Assembly: GCA_018715025.1 (NCBI GenBank)
Contig: DVMK01000257.1
Location: forward strand, 1 to 17,017
DNA: 17,017 nucleotides
Direction: 5' to 3'
Source: Candidatus Caccousia avistercoris
Lineage (GTDB): Bacteria; Bacillota; Clostridia; Oscillospirales; Acutalibacteraceae
Positions 6,633 through 13,213 of this stretch are shown piece after piece (positions within the stretch are counted from its first letter, which is position 1; every line of letters starts with the position of its first letter). The position numbers were made by a program, and so were the translations under genes. The notes beneath the pieces are model-generated. The model was not told the origin of the DNA. It made no database searches and saw only the letters and a list, made by a program, of their open reading frames with translations.

Positions 6633-7544
6633 TTACCAGGGCTGCACCGCGCCGGTGAGCTCCGTAACAGAGGAAATCCCCTTTTTCTCCAGATACTGCT
6701 CCAGCCCCTGAAGAATTTTCACCGGGGCGTAAGGGTCGGTAAACAGCGCCGTGCCAATCTGCAGGGCGTCCGCCCCTGCCAGCAGCATTTCCACCGCGTC
6801 CTGCCAGGTGGCGATGCCCCCCAGGCCCACCACGGGGATATTCACCCGCTGGGCCGCCTGCCACACCATGCGCACCGCCACCGGGAACACCGCCGGGCCG
6901 CTGAGCCCGCCCGTGTTGTTCCGCAGGATGGGACGGCGGCTGTCAATGTCGATGCGCATGCCGGTGAGCGTGTTGATGAGGGAGATGGCGTCGGCCCCCG
7001 CCGCCTCCGCCGCCGCGGCGATCTCGCCGATGTCGGCCACATTGGGGGAAAGCTTCACCATCAGAGGCTTTTTGCAGTACCGGCGCACCAGCCCGGTGAT
7101 AGAGCCCACCCCCTGGCAGGAGGTGCCGAACTGCACCCCGCCCTGCTTCACATTGGGGCAGGAAATATTCATCTCGATCATATCCACATCCGAATCGGAA
7201 AGGCGTTCCGCCATGGCGCAGTAATCCTCCGGGGTATTGCCGGCGATGTTGGCGATAACCGCCGTGCCCTGCTGCCGCAGCCAGGGAAGATCCTCCCGGA
7301 TAAAATGCTCCACCCCCGGATTCTGCAGCCCCACGGCGTTCAGCATGCCGGAGGGCGTCTCTGCCACACGGGGCGGCGGGTTCCCAGGCCGCTCCGCCAG
7401 GGTGATCCCCTTGCAGGAAATCCCCCCCAGGGCAGAGAGGGGGTACAGCTCCCCATACTCCCGGCCAAAGCCGAAGGTGCCGGAGGCGGCGATGAGCGGG
7501 TTTGCCAGCGTAACGCCGGCGATTGTTACCTTTAAATCTGCCAT
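6633..7544 (-). CDS. pyrD: Dihydroorotate dehydrogenase B, catalytic (FMN) subunit
   Basis: This 303-residue class 1B dihydroorotate dehydrogenase oxidises dihydroorotate to orotate and passes electrons through PyrK to NAD+. Marks are ANPLIAASGTFGFGREY (14-30), CKGIT with Lys45 contacting FMN and substrate, GLQNPGVEHF, and EMNISCPNVKQGG, where Cys129 is the class 1 catalytic base. Cysteine rather than serine, plus a pyrK neighbour, identifies the soluble heterotetrameric type. GLGGIATWQDAVEMLLAGADALQIGTA (split in the C-terminal third) is the FMN phosphate-binding loop. The start is ATG 7544 with AGAGGAGG just upstream. It begins 15 bases after the pyrK stop, so the two subunits are cotranscribed. 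Cytoplasmic; no signal or membrane segment. Confidence 0.96.
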   Translation of the reverse strand: MADLKVTIAGVTLANPLIAASGTFGFGREYGELYPLSALGGISCKGITLAERPGNPPPRVAETPSGMLNAVGLQNPGVEHFIREDLPWLRQQGTAVIANIAGNTPEDYCAMAERLSDSDVDMIEMNISCPNVKQGGVQFGTSCQGVGSITGLVRRYCKKPLMVKLSPNVADIGEIAAAAEAAGADAISLINTLTGMRIDIDSRRPILRNNTGGLSGPAVFPVAVRMVWQAAQRVNIPVVGLGGIATWQDAVEMLLAGADALQIGTALFTDPYAPVKILQGLEQYLEKKGISSVTELTGAVQPW

Positions 7545-7559
7545 ACCGTCTGCCTCCTC

Positions 7560-8318
7560 TCAGTCAAAAGCCACTTGCCCGGCCTGAAACACCGGGCCGT
7601 CCTTGCACACATGGCCGTACCGCCAGCCGCCGTCCCCTGTGTTCAGCTTCACGGCGCAGCCCAGGCAGGCCCCCACGCCGCAGGCCATGCGCTGTTCCAG
7701 GGAAAGCTGGCAGGGAATGCCCCTGCGCTGGGCCTCAGCCGCCACCGCCCGCAGCATGGGGGTGGGGCCGCAGGCGAACAGGGCCTGGCAGTCCTGGGGC
7801 AGGTGCTCTGTCACCAGGCCCTGCAGCCCGGCAGAGCCGTCGTCCGTCACCAGAATGACTTCATTGCCGTTTTTCCGGAAATCCTCCTGAAGGATGACCG
7901 CGTCCCGGCTGCGGAAGCCGGTGACGGCTACGGCGTTTGCCCCGAAGGCCTTGGCCGCCTCCACCAGGGGGGGCACGCCGATGCCGCCCCCCACAAAGCA
8001 CACCCTGCGGTCCAAAGATCCCAGGTCAAACCCATGCCCCAGCGGGGCCAGAATATCCCAGCACTCCCCTTCCCCGGCCTGGGCCAGCAGGGCGGTGCCC
8101 TCGCCCCTCACCTGGAACACAAACCGCAGCCGGTCCCCCTGAATTTCACAGATGGAAATGGGGCGGCGCAGGGTTTTCCCCGGGGCGTAGATCTGGGCAA
8201 ACTGGCCGGGCCGCGCGGCGGCGGCCAGCTCCCCTGCCTCCACCCATACGCTGTAAATCCCCTGGGCCAGCGTTTCCTTGTTCACAATGCGGCACTGCCG
8301 CACATCGTACTGTTTCAT
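7560..8318 (-). CDS. pyrK: Dihydroorotate dehydrogenase B, electron transfer subunit
   Basis: This 252-residue iron-sulfur flavoprotein is the partner of the class 1B PyrD. A ferredoxin reductase-like FAD domain comes first, with RRPISI (51-56) as the flavin signature and PGQF (37-40) before it. The NAD-binding part has VGGGIGVPPL and FACGPTPML. The C-terminal [2Fe-2S] motif is CGVGACLGC (213-221) plus Cys238 in HVCKDGPVF, giving four ligands. Length and order match other Firmicutes PyrK proteins. The start is ATG 8318 with GGAGGAGGGG upstream. It is 19 bases from the pyrF stop, between pyrF and pyrD, inside a tight operon. It permits NAD+ to accept electrons from dihydroorotate in an anaerobe. 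Confidence 0.96.
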   Translation of the reverse strand: MKQYDVRQCRIVNKETLAQGIYSVWVEAGELAAAARPGQFAQIYAPGKTLRRPISICEIQGDRLRFVFQVRGEGTALLAQAGEGECWDILAPLGHGFDLGSLDRRVCFVGGGIGVPPLVEAAKAFGANAVAVTGFRSRDAVILQEDFRKNGNEVILVTDDGSAGLQGLVTEHLPQDCQALFACGPTPMLRAVAAEAQRRGIPCQLSLEQRMACGVGACLGCAVKLNTGDGGWRYGHVCKDGPVFQAGQVAFD

Positions 8319-8337
8319 CCGTTCCCCCTCCTCCTGG

Positions 8338-9273
8338 TTACGGCAGGCGGATTTCGCCCACCAGGGCCATAATATCGTCCCGCATGCGCACCGCTTCCGC
8401 GGCGGCGGCCTTGGCGTAATCCTTCTCCGCCGCGCCGGTTTTCTGCCATGCGCAGAGGATGGAGCGGGACGCGTTCACAATGGCGCCCAGGCCGTTCTTG
8501 TCAAAGCCGGGGGCCACGTCTGCCGCGCCGCCCCCCTGGGCGCCGTAGCCGGGCACCAGGAAGAAGGTGGCGGGCAGGGCTGCCCGCAGCTCGCCCAGCT
8601 GGGCCGGGTAGGTGGCCCCCACCACAGCCCCCACGCCGGAATAGCCGTATTTCCCCGGCAGCTCGGCTCCCCATTTCTCACAGAAGCCGCCCATGGTGCG
8701 GTACACCGCGGCGCCGCCGGCCAGGGCTTCGTCCTGCAGCTCGCCGGAGGAAGGGTTGGAGGTTTTCACCAGCACAAAAATCCCCTTATCCCCCTGCTGG
8801 CACACCTTCAGCAGGGGCCGGATCCCGTCGCTGCCCAGGTACCCGTTCACGGTGAGGGCGTCGGCCCCAAAAGCCTCGGCCGTCTCCTCCTCCACCGCGG
8901 TGACGCCCAGGTGGGCGGCGGCGTAGGCCTCCATGGTGGCCCCAATGTCATTCCGCTTGCCGTCGGTAATGACGAACATCCCCTTTTCCCGGGCGTAGCG
9001 AATCGTCTCGCACAGGGTGCGCACCCCCTGCCAGCCGTACATTTCATAGTAAGCGGCCTGGGGCTTTACCGCCGGGACAATGGGGCTCAGGGCGTCGATG
9101 AGGCCCTTGTTGTATTCCAGGATAGCGGCGGCGGCCCCTTCCAGGGTTTTTCCGCAGGCGGCGTAGGCCTTCTCCTTTATGTAGGAGGGGATGTAATCCA
9201 GCTTCGGATCCAGCCCGGCTACCGTGGGGTTCTGCAGAGCGGCGATTTTTTCAATCATACGGTCAAGTGACAT
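8338..9273 (-). CDS. pyrF: Orotidine 5'-phosphate decarboxylase, long type
   Basis: This 311-residue enzyme decarboxylates OMP to UMP, the last step of de novo UMP synthesis. The catalytic array lies in VITDGKRNDIG (101-111): Asp104, Lys106 and Asp109, with Lys70 in PAVKPQAAYYE upstream. NPTVAGLDP opens the barrel, and VPGYGAQGG is the C-terminal phosphate loop. At about 310 residues it belongs to the longer subfamily (type 2) found in many Clostridia and actinobacteria, not the 230-residue E. coli form. The start is ATG 9273 with GGAGG (9282-9286) eight bases upstream. It is first in the tight run that continues through glycerate kinase, and it follows the repeat-rich non-coding block. Confidence 0.96.
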   Translation of the reverse strand: MSLDRMIEKIAALQNPTVAGLDPKLDYIPSYIKEKAYAACGKTLEGAAAAILEYNKGLIDALSPIVPAVKPQAAYYEMYGWQGVRTLCETIRYAREKGMFVITDGKRNDIGATMEAYAAAHLGVTAVEEETAEAFGADALTVNGYLGSDGIRPLLKVCQQGDKGIFVLVKTSNPSSGELQDEALAGGAAVYRTMGGFCEKWGAELPGKYGYSGVGAVVGATYPAQLGELRAALPATFFLVPGYGAQGGGAADVAPGFDKNGLGAIVNASRSILCAWQKTGAAEKDYAKAAAAEAVRMRDDIMALVGEIRLP

Positions 9274-9286
9274 AGCGTATCCTCCG

Positions 9287-9360
9287 TTTTTGGGAATTTT
9301 ATTTTAGTGAATATGGTTGAAAATAAAATTTGAAAGTTTATTTTTAACAATTTAAAGTAT
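9287..9360 (-). promoter_or_regulatory. AT-rich upstream region of pyrF, probable promoter zone
   Basis: The 75 bases upstream of the pyrF ribosome binding site are strikingly AT-rich within GC-rich surroundings. On the - strand they contain TTGTTA and, downstream, weak -10-like hexamers (TTTATT, TAAAAT), but no pair with consensus quality and 17-base spacing. Position and composition suggest a promoter for the pyrF operon. No PyrR-binding motif or attenuator was found. Confidence 0.4.
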
Positions 9361-9383
9361 GGAGCGAATGATAAAGTTTTCGT

Positions 9384-9539
9384 CCACCTTTTTCAAAAGG
9401 TGGCGGTTTCCAAAGGCAGAGCCTTTGGCCGCGCTTCGCAAAGCGCGGAACGCCTGATGAGCCGAAAACTCAGGCGGGGGAGCCAAAACAATCCAGTGAA
9501 TTGTTTTGGCGTGGGGGTACCCTAGTAAGGGGTACCCCC
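9384..9539. repeat. Array of six consecutive hairpins
   Basis: Six different inverted repeats follow one another with little or no spacing: 9384-9403 (CCACCTTT arm), 9410-9428 (CCAAAGGC, loop AGA), 9429-9448 (CCGCGCTT), 9451-9476 (CGCCTGA), 9482-9510 (11-bp GCCAAAACAAT arm) and 9513-9539 (GGGGGTACC arm). Arms are perfect over 7-11 bp. There is no coding potential. The six stems are unlike one another in sequence, so this is not a CRISPR array. It looks like a composite intergenic repeat element, of a kind that may recur in the genome. Confidence 0.75.
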
Positions 9540-9764
9540 GTACCGTGGTAAAGCTGGGCCGCGGAACTGCACCCCTCCAGATTACCAGCTAAAAATTACT
9601 TTTTTTGTTAAAATGCTCCGCTTTTTCTGTTATGCACTTGCTTTCATTACATCTGGTTTTTCCTTTGCCGCGACCGCACGCGGCGGTGCGGTTCCTTTCT
9701 CTACGCGGAGAAAGGAACCAAAGACGCGCGGGGGTCGCGACCCCTCGACCCCGGGGCTGTCCTG
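9540..9764. other. Non-coding stretch with further hairpins
   Basis: No gene is supported here. 9546-9551 (TGGTAA) with 9554-9557 (CTGG) can pair with 9587-9590 and 9592-9597 to make a compound stem. An AT-rich patch follows (about 9598-9660). Then come 9673-9679/9686-9692 (ACCGCAC arm), a perfect 12-bp stem 9690-9701/9708-9719 (GGTTCCTTTCTC arm, loop TACGCG), and a perfect 14-base palindrome GGGGTCGCGACCCC (9731-9744). Short frames crossing this stretch lack ribosome binding sites and are shadows. Confidence 0.6.
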
Positions 9765-9858
9765 CCTGGGGAAAGTAGGGCTGCGCGAACGATATATTTA
9801 CGGGGACGTTATCCCGTAAATATGTCGTTCGACGCGTGACGCAGCTTTGCTGCGGCAC
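9765..9858. repeat. Two-hairpin repeat element, copy 1
   Basis: This is a 94-base unit repeated directly at 10020-10114. Stem I pairs 9786-9804 with 9813-9831 (19 bp, one U-G pair, loop GACGTTAT). Stem II pairs 9836-9845 with 9849-9858 (10 bp with one A-G mismatch, loop TTT). The two stems are joined by a short ACGC linker. Differences from copy 2 fall mainly where pairing is kept. It does not match any family I can name. Confidence 0.8.
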
Positions 9859-10019
9859 AATGCGCTTCGGCCGGCTTGTGCCCTTAGGGTCACTAAACGC
9901 CGGCCCCCTACCGAAACACTCGCAATCTTAGGATTGCGAAAGTTTCTCTGCGTTGGGGGGGACGGCTCGCCGGTAGCAAGTAGGCAACATCAGCCGCCTG
10001 CGGCAGGTCAGATTCTTCA
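9859..10019. other. Inter-repeat segment, non-coding, structured
   Basis: The 161 bases between the two repeat copies carry no supportable gene. A long hairpin pairs GGCCGGC (9869-9875) with GCCGGCC (9899-9905), and inside it GTGCCC (9878-9883) pairs with GGG and CAC (9887-9893). A second stem is CGCAATC/GATTGCG (9911-9928, loop TTAG). A small CCTG-CGG-CAGG hairpin lies near 9997-10007. The segment may belong to one element together with both flanking repeats. Confidence 0.55.
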
Positions 10020-10114
10020 CCTAGGAAAAAGCAGGGCGGCGCGAACGACATATTTTCGGGGACGTTACCCCGGAAATATGTCGTTCGACGCGTGACGCGG
10101 CACGGCCGCGTCAC
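10020..10114. repeat. Two-hairpin repeat element, copy 2, overlapping the pyrC end
   Basis: This second copy of the 94-95 base unit has the same orientation as copy 1. Stem I pairs 10042-10060 with 10069-10087 (19 bp, loop GACGTTAC). Stem II pairs 10092-10101 with 10105-10114 (10 bp, perfect, loop ACG). The pyrC stop codon (10111-10113 on the - strand) lies within the outer arm of stem II, so the element is joined flush to the gene's 3' end and could act as its transcript terminus. Confidence 0.8.
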
Positions 10115-11397
10115 AGCGGGCGGGCCTGGTACACCACTTCCCCGCGGCACACGGTAGCCAGAACGCGGCCGGTGAGGCGGCGGCCCTTGAACACCGCGTT
10201 GCGGCTCTTTCCGTGCAACCGGGCCGGGTCTACCGTCCACTCCTCCTCCGGGTCGAACACCACCGCGTCGGCGGGGGACCCCTGGGCGAGCGTGCCGGCA
10301 TGCAGCCCCAGCAGCCCGGCGGGGGCCGTGCTCATGAGCCGGATCAGCTGGGACAGGCTCAGCAGGCCGGGCTTCACCAGGTACGTGAGGGAGGCGGCCA
10401 GGGACGTTTCCATGCCGATGCTGCCGTTGGGGGCCGTCTCAAAGCAGGCCTTTTCCTCCGGGGTGTGGGGGGCATGGTCGGTGGCAATGGCCTGAAGGGT
10501 GCCGTCCCGCAGCGCCTCTATGACAGCCAGCCGATCCTCCTCGGTGCGCAGGGGCGGGCTCATGCGCTTGTCCGCATCCTTGGTGCGAAGGTCCTCCTCG
10601 GTGAGGGCAAAGTAATGGGGGGCCGTTTCCCCCGTTACCTGCACGCCCCGGCGGCGGGCGTCCCGGATAAGGGCCACGCTGGTGCGGGTGCTCACATGGC
10701 AGATGTGAACCGGCACCCCGTAGGCGGCGGCCAGGGCGATCTCCCGGGCGGTGCCGCAGTCCTCCGCGGCGGCGGGGACGCCCTTCACCCCCAGGGCCCG
10801 GCTCACCGCGCCCTCGTTCATCAGCCCCCCCTGGGACAGGTACAGGTCCTCGCAGTGCGACACCACCGGAACCCCCAAACGGGCGGCTTCCGCCATGGCC
10901 CGGGCCATGTGGGCAGAGTTCACCACCGGCCGGCCGTCGTTGCTGAAGGCGGCCGCCCCGGCGGCCCGCAGGGCCTCCAGATCACACAGCTCCCCCTCCC
11001 CCAGGCCTCTGGTGATGGCGGCGGCCACGTACACGCGGGCGTCCGCCTGTTCTGCCTTTTCCAGAATATGGCGCACCGTCTCCGGGGTATCCGCCGCCGG
11101 TTTGGTGTTGGGCATGCACAGCAGGCTGGTAACGCCCCCCGCGGCGGCGGCCCGGCAGCCGGTGAAAACGTCCTCCTTCTCCGTAAAGCCGGGATCCCGC
11201 AGATGAACGTGCATGTCAACCAGGCCGGGGGCGGCGCACAGGCGGCCCTCCCCCTCCAGCACCTGGGCGCCCTCCGCCGGAAGGCCGCAGCCCACGGCGC
11301 GCACCAGGCCGTCCTCCAGAAGCACGTCCCCCACCCTGCCGTCCCACCCGCCGGCGGGATCGTAAATCCTCATATTCCGCAGCAAAATCCTGCCCAA
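10111..11397 (-). CDS. pyrC: Dihydroorotase, type I (PyrC)
   Basis: This 428-residue zinc amidohydrolase interconverts carbamoyl aspartate and dihydroorotate. Metal-binding DMHVHLRDPGF (61-71) gives His63 and His65. FSNDGRPV gives the bridging Asp, PVVSHCED and HICHVST give two more histidines, and ATDHAPH holds the catalytic Asp. Use of an Asp instead of carboxylated Lys is typical of the Bacillus-like type I enzyme. The start is uncertain. TTG 11397 gives MGRILLRNMRIYDP, restoring the first beta strand, with GGAAAGG 10 bases upstream. ATG 11373 (MRIYDP) is the alternative and would lose that strand. The frame stays open upstream to 11880, but that part is antisense-like and lies beyond the promoter and terminator. 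It heads the pyrimidine genes but is separated from pyrF by 840 bases. Confidence 0.93.
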   Translation of the reverse strand: MGRILLRNMRIYDPAGGWDGRVGDVLLEDGLVRAVGCGLPAEGAQVLEGEGRLCAAPGLVDMHVHLRDPGFTEKEDVFTGCRAAAAGGVTSLLCMPNTKPAADTPETVRHILEKAEQADARVYVAAAITRGLGEGELCDLEALRAAGAAAFSNDGRPVVNSAHMARAMAEAARLGVPVVSHCEDLYLSQGGLMNEGAVSRALGVKGVPAAAEDCGTAREIALAAAYGVPVHICHVSTRTSVALIRDARRRGVQVTGETAPHYFALTEEDLRTKDADKRMSPPLRTEEDRLAVIEALRDGTLQAIATDHAPHTPEEKACFETAPNGSIGMETSLAASLTYLVKPGLLSLSQLIRLMSTAPAGLLGLHAGTLAQGSPADAVVFDPEEEWTVDPARLHGKSRNAVFKGRRLTGRVLATVCRGEVVYQARPL

Positions 11398-11463
11398 CCT
11401 TTCACAACCTTTCCGCCATTCCCGGCCGTTTTCCCCTTCGCAGGGCGAAAGGATTCTTTCCTT

Positions 11464-11492
11464 ATTATACATAGGAAGGGCCCCGTTTACAA
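11464..11492 (-). promoter_or_regulatory. Promoter of pyrC
   Basis: On the - strand TTGTAA (11492-11487) and a perfect TATAAT (11469-11464) are 17 bases apart. Transcription should begin near 11457, about 60 bases before the TTG start of pyrC. The leader can form a small hairpin (CCTTTCGC with GCGAAGG, about 11435-11453), but no PyrR-type binding motif is seen. Confidence 0.75.
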
Positions 11493-11507
11493 GCCCGGTC
11501 AGAAGGA

Positions 11508-11540
11508 AAGCCCCGGCCTCCAAAGGGAAAGCCGGGGCTT
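11508..11540 (-). terminator. Terminator of the ech operon
   Basis: A 10-bp perfect stem (11531-11540 with 11508-11517, arm AAGCCCCGGC on the - strand) with a 13-base loop lies 25 bases after the echF stop. It is followed on the - strand by the pyrimidine-rich TTCCTTCT. It separates the ech operon from the pyrC promoter. Confidence 0.8.
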
Positions 11541-11564
11541 GAAAACCGCCGCGATGGATCTGTT

Positions 11565-12122
11565 TTACTTCATGGTCAGGCACTTTTTCGGGCAGGATGC
11601 GGCGCACAGCCCGCAGCCAATGCACTTTTTTCCGTCCAGCGCCCAGGTTTTGGCCGCCCGGTCTACGGCAATAGCGCCCTGGGGGCATTTTTTGGCGCAC
11701 AGGGTGCAGTACACGCACTTTTCCTGGTCGTTGGCGGGCCTGGCCCCGGCCTTGGGGCCCTCCTGGCCCGGCGGAACCGGCCTGGTGTAGGTGTCTGTCT
11801 GCTTCTGGGCCCCGGGCCGGGTGTACTGGGGCGCCAGCTTCAGGCACTTTTTCGGGCACACGTTCACACAGTTCCCGCACTGGACGCAGTCAAACCGGTT
11901 GATGCTCCAGGTGCCTGCGGCCCGGTCTACCGTAAGGGCCCTGGGCGGGCAGTTCCGGGCGCACAGCCCGCAGCTGATGCAGTCCTCCACGGCAATCTCC
12001 ACATGGCCGCGCATCCGCTCCGGGTAATGGGCCGGCTCAAAGGGGTAGCCTGTGGTGGCGGGCTTGGAAAACAGGTTCTTCAGGGCCGTCTGCGCAAAGG
12101 GCCAAAATCGAAAGCTAGCCAT
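11565..12122 (-). CDS. echF: Ech hydrogenase subunit F-like ferredoxin with four [4Fe-4S] motifs
   Basis: This 185-residue iron-sulfur protein should pass electrons from soluble ferredoxin into the hydrogenase small subunit. The N-terminal half has CISCGLCARNCP (Cys48, 51, 54, 58) and CVQCGNCVNVCP (79, 82, 85, 89), the usual two-cluster EchF/NuoI layout. A Pro- and Gln-rich linker (97-133) leads to a second pair, CVYCTLCAKKCP (136-146) and CIGCGLCAASCP (167-177). The halves match each other, including DRAAxTW between clusters and KKCL at the end, and the cluster spacing is identical (31 residues). This points to an internal duplication. Classical EchF proteins carry two clusters. The start is ATG 12122, 7 bases after the echE stop, with a GAGG-rich upstream segment. 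Last gene of the operon. Confidence 0.92.
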   Translation of the reverse strand: MASFRFWPFAQTALKNLFSKPATTGYPFEPAHYPERMRGHVEIAVEDCISCGLCARNCPPRALTVDRAAGTWSINRFDCVQCGNCVNVCPKKCLKLAPQYTRPGAQKQTDTYTRPVPPGQEGPKAGARPANDQEKCVYCTLCAKKCPQGAIAVDRAAKTWALDGKKCIGCGLCAASCPKKCLTMK

Positions 12123-12129
12123 TCTTCCC

Positions 12130-13209
12130 TCACCTCTCTGTACAGCTGATGCAGGGGTCTATGGTCAAAATAAGAAGGGGCACGTCCGCCAGCTGGCAGC
12201 CCTTCAGCAGCTCCAGCATAGGCGGAATGTTGCTGGTGGTGGGGGTGCGCAGGCGGAAACGGTCCAGGAATTTGGTGCCGTTGGCCTTCACATAGTAAAT
12301 CGCCTCGCCCCGGGGCTGCTCGATGCGCATAAAATGCTCCCCGGAAGGGTTCCCCTTCACCGGCGCGCTGATGGGCCCCTGCGGGATCTTCTCAATGGCT
12401 TGTCGGATGAGGGAGAAGGACTGGTACAGCTCGCCGATGCGCACCTGGCACCTGGCGTAGGAATCCCCCTCGTCTGCGGTGACAGGCTCCACCTCCAGCT
12501 CAGGGTAAGCGGCGTACCCCAGGGCCCTGGCGTCGTAGGAAACGCCGCTGGCCCGCAGCATGGGGCCTACCGCCCCCAGCTGCACCGCCTGCTCTGGCTT
12601 CAGGACCCCCATGCCCCGCAGGCGCGAGCCCACGGTGAAGTCGCGCAGGAACGAGTCGGCAATGGGGCGCAGCTCCTTTTCCATGCTGTCCACCGTAGAG
12701 CGGATGGCAGACAGCATGGCGCTGTCCATATCCTTCAGCACGCCGCCAATGCAGTTGACGGAGAAGATCACCCGGCCGCCGGTGGTCAGGTCGAACATGT
12801 CCAGAATCTTTTCCCGCAGCCGCCAGGATTCCATGAACAGGCTCTCAAAGCCCATGGCGTCTGCCAGAAGGCCCAGCCACAGCAGGTGGCTGTGAACGCG
12901 GCTCATCTCCATCCAGATGGTGCGCAGGTAATTGGCGCGGGCGGGCACCTCCGCGTTCATAATGCGCTCTACGCTCTGGCAGTAGCCCATGCCATGGCCA
13001 AAGCTGCAGATGCCGCAGACGCGCTCCGCAATATACACATATTCCTTGAAATCCTTCATCTCCACCAGCTTTTCCAGGCCCCGGTGGACAAAGCCGATGC
13101 TGGGCACCGCCTCCACCACGGTTTCGTCCTCCAAAACCAGGTCCAGGTGCACCGGCTCCGGCAGCACCGGGTGCTGGGGGCCGAAGGGGACAATGCTTCT
13201 CTTTGCCAT
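12130..13209 (-). CDS. echE: Ech-type [NiFe] hydrogenase large subunit
   Basis: This 359-residue catalytic subunit of a group 4 energy-converting hydrogenase reduces protons to H2 (or the reverse) at a Ni-Fe centre. The N-terminal nickel motif is RVCGICSFGHG with Cys65 and Cys68. The C-terminal motif DPCISCTER has Cys353 and Cys356. All four ligands are kept, which separates this from NuoD-type complex I subunits. The protein ends at the Arg of the last motif, so there is no cleavable C-terminal extension, as in other EchE and CooH proteins. N-terminal FGPQHPVLPEP is typical of the family. I chose ATG 13209 (MAKRSIVPFGP) over an in-frame ATG at 13248 because that one lies inside echD, while GGGGTGAG precedes 13209. 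The gap to echD is 4 bases. Hyp maturation genes are not in this window. Confidence 0.95.
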   Translation of the reverse strand: MAKRSIVPFGPQHPVLPEPVHLDLVLEDETVVEAVPSIGFVHRGLEKLVEMKDFKEYVYIAERVCGICSFGHGMGYCQSVERIMNAEVPARANYLRTIWMEMSRVHSHLLWLGLLADAMGFESLFMESWRLREKILDMFDLTTGGRVIFSVNCIGGVLKDMDSAMLSAIRSTVDSMEKELRPIADSFLRDFTVGSRLRGMGVLKPEQAVQLGAVGPMLRASGVSYDARALGYAAYPELEVEPVTADEGDSYARCQVRIGELYQSFSLIRQAIEKIPQGPISAPVKGNPSGEHFMRIEQPRGEAIYYVKANGTKFLDRFRLRTPTTSNIPPMLELLKGCQLADVPLLILTIDPCISCTER

Positions 13210-13213
13210 AGGC

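Noticed and set aside
4893..7535. 880-residue open frame on the + strand opposite the fusion gene and pyrD
   Set aside because: It is antisense to well-supported genes; the His/Gln/Gly-rich composition is typical of shadow frames in GC-rich DNA and no domain is recognisable.
9384..9539. CRISPR array
   Set aside because: The stems are all different in sequence and there are no repeated units with regular spacers.
9589..9858. Small - strand frame starting MPQQSCVTRRTTY
   Set aside because: It crosses repeat copy 1 and several hairpins, has no ribosome binding site, and shares the peptide VTRRTTY with the frame at 9908-10240 only because both read through the same DNA repeat.
9908..10240. Small - strand frame containing VTRRTTYFRGNVPENMSF
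   Set aside because: It overlaps the 3' end of pyrC in another frame and runs through repeat copy 2; it has low-complexity composition and no start signal.
11398..11470. PyrR attenuator in the pyrC leader
   Set aside because: No PyrR binding-loop motif and no terminator/antiterminator pair were found, only a small hairpin.
10213..11790. 525-residue + strand frame opposite pyrC
   Set aside because: It is antisense to pyrC, with no ribosome binding site and no domain, and it crosses the pyrC promoter and ech terminator.
11398..11880. N-terminal extension of the pyrC frame by 161 residues
   Set aside because: It would cross the pyrC promoter and ech terminator and overlap echF; the residues are Arg/Gly/Pro-rich with no homology, and dihydroorotases begin near ILLRNMRIYDP.
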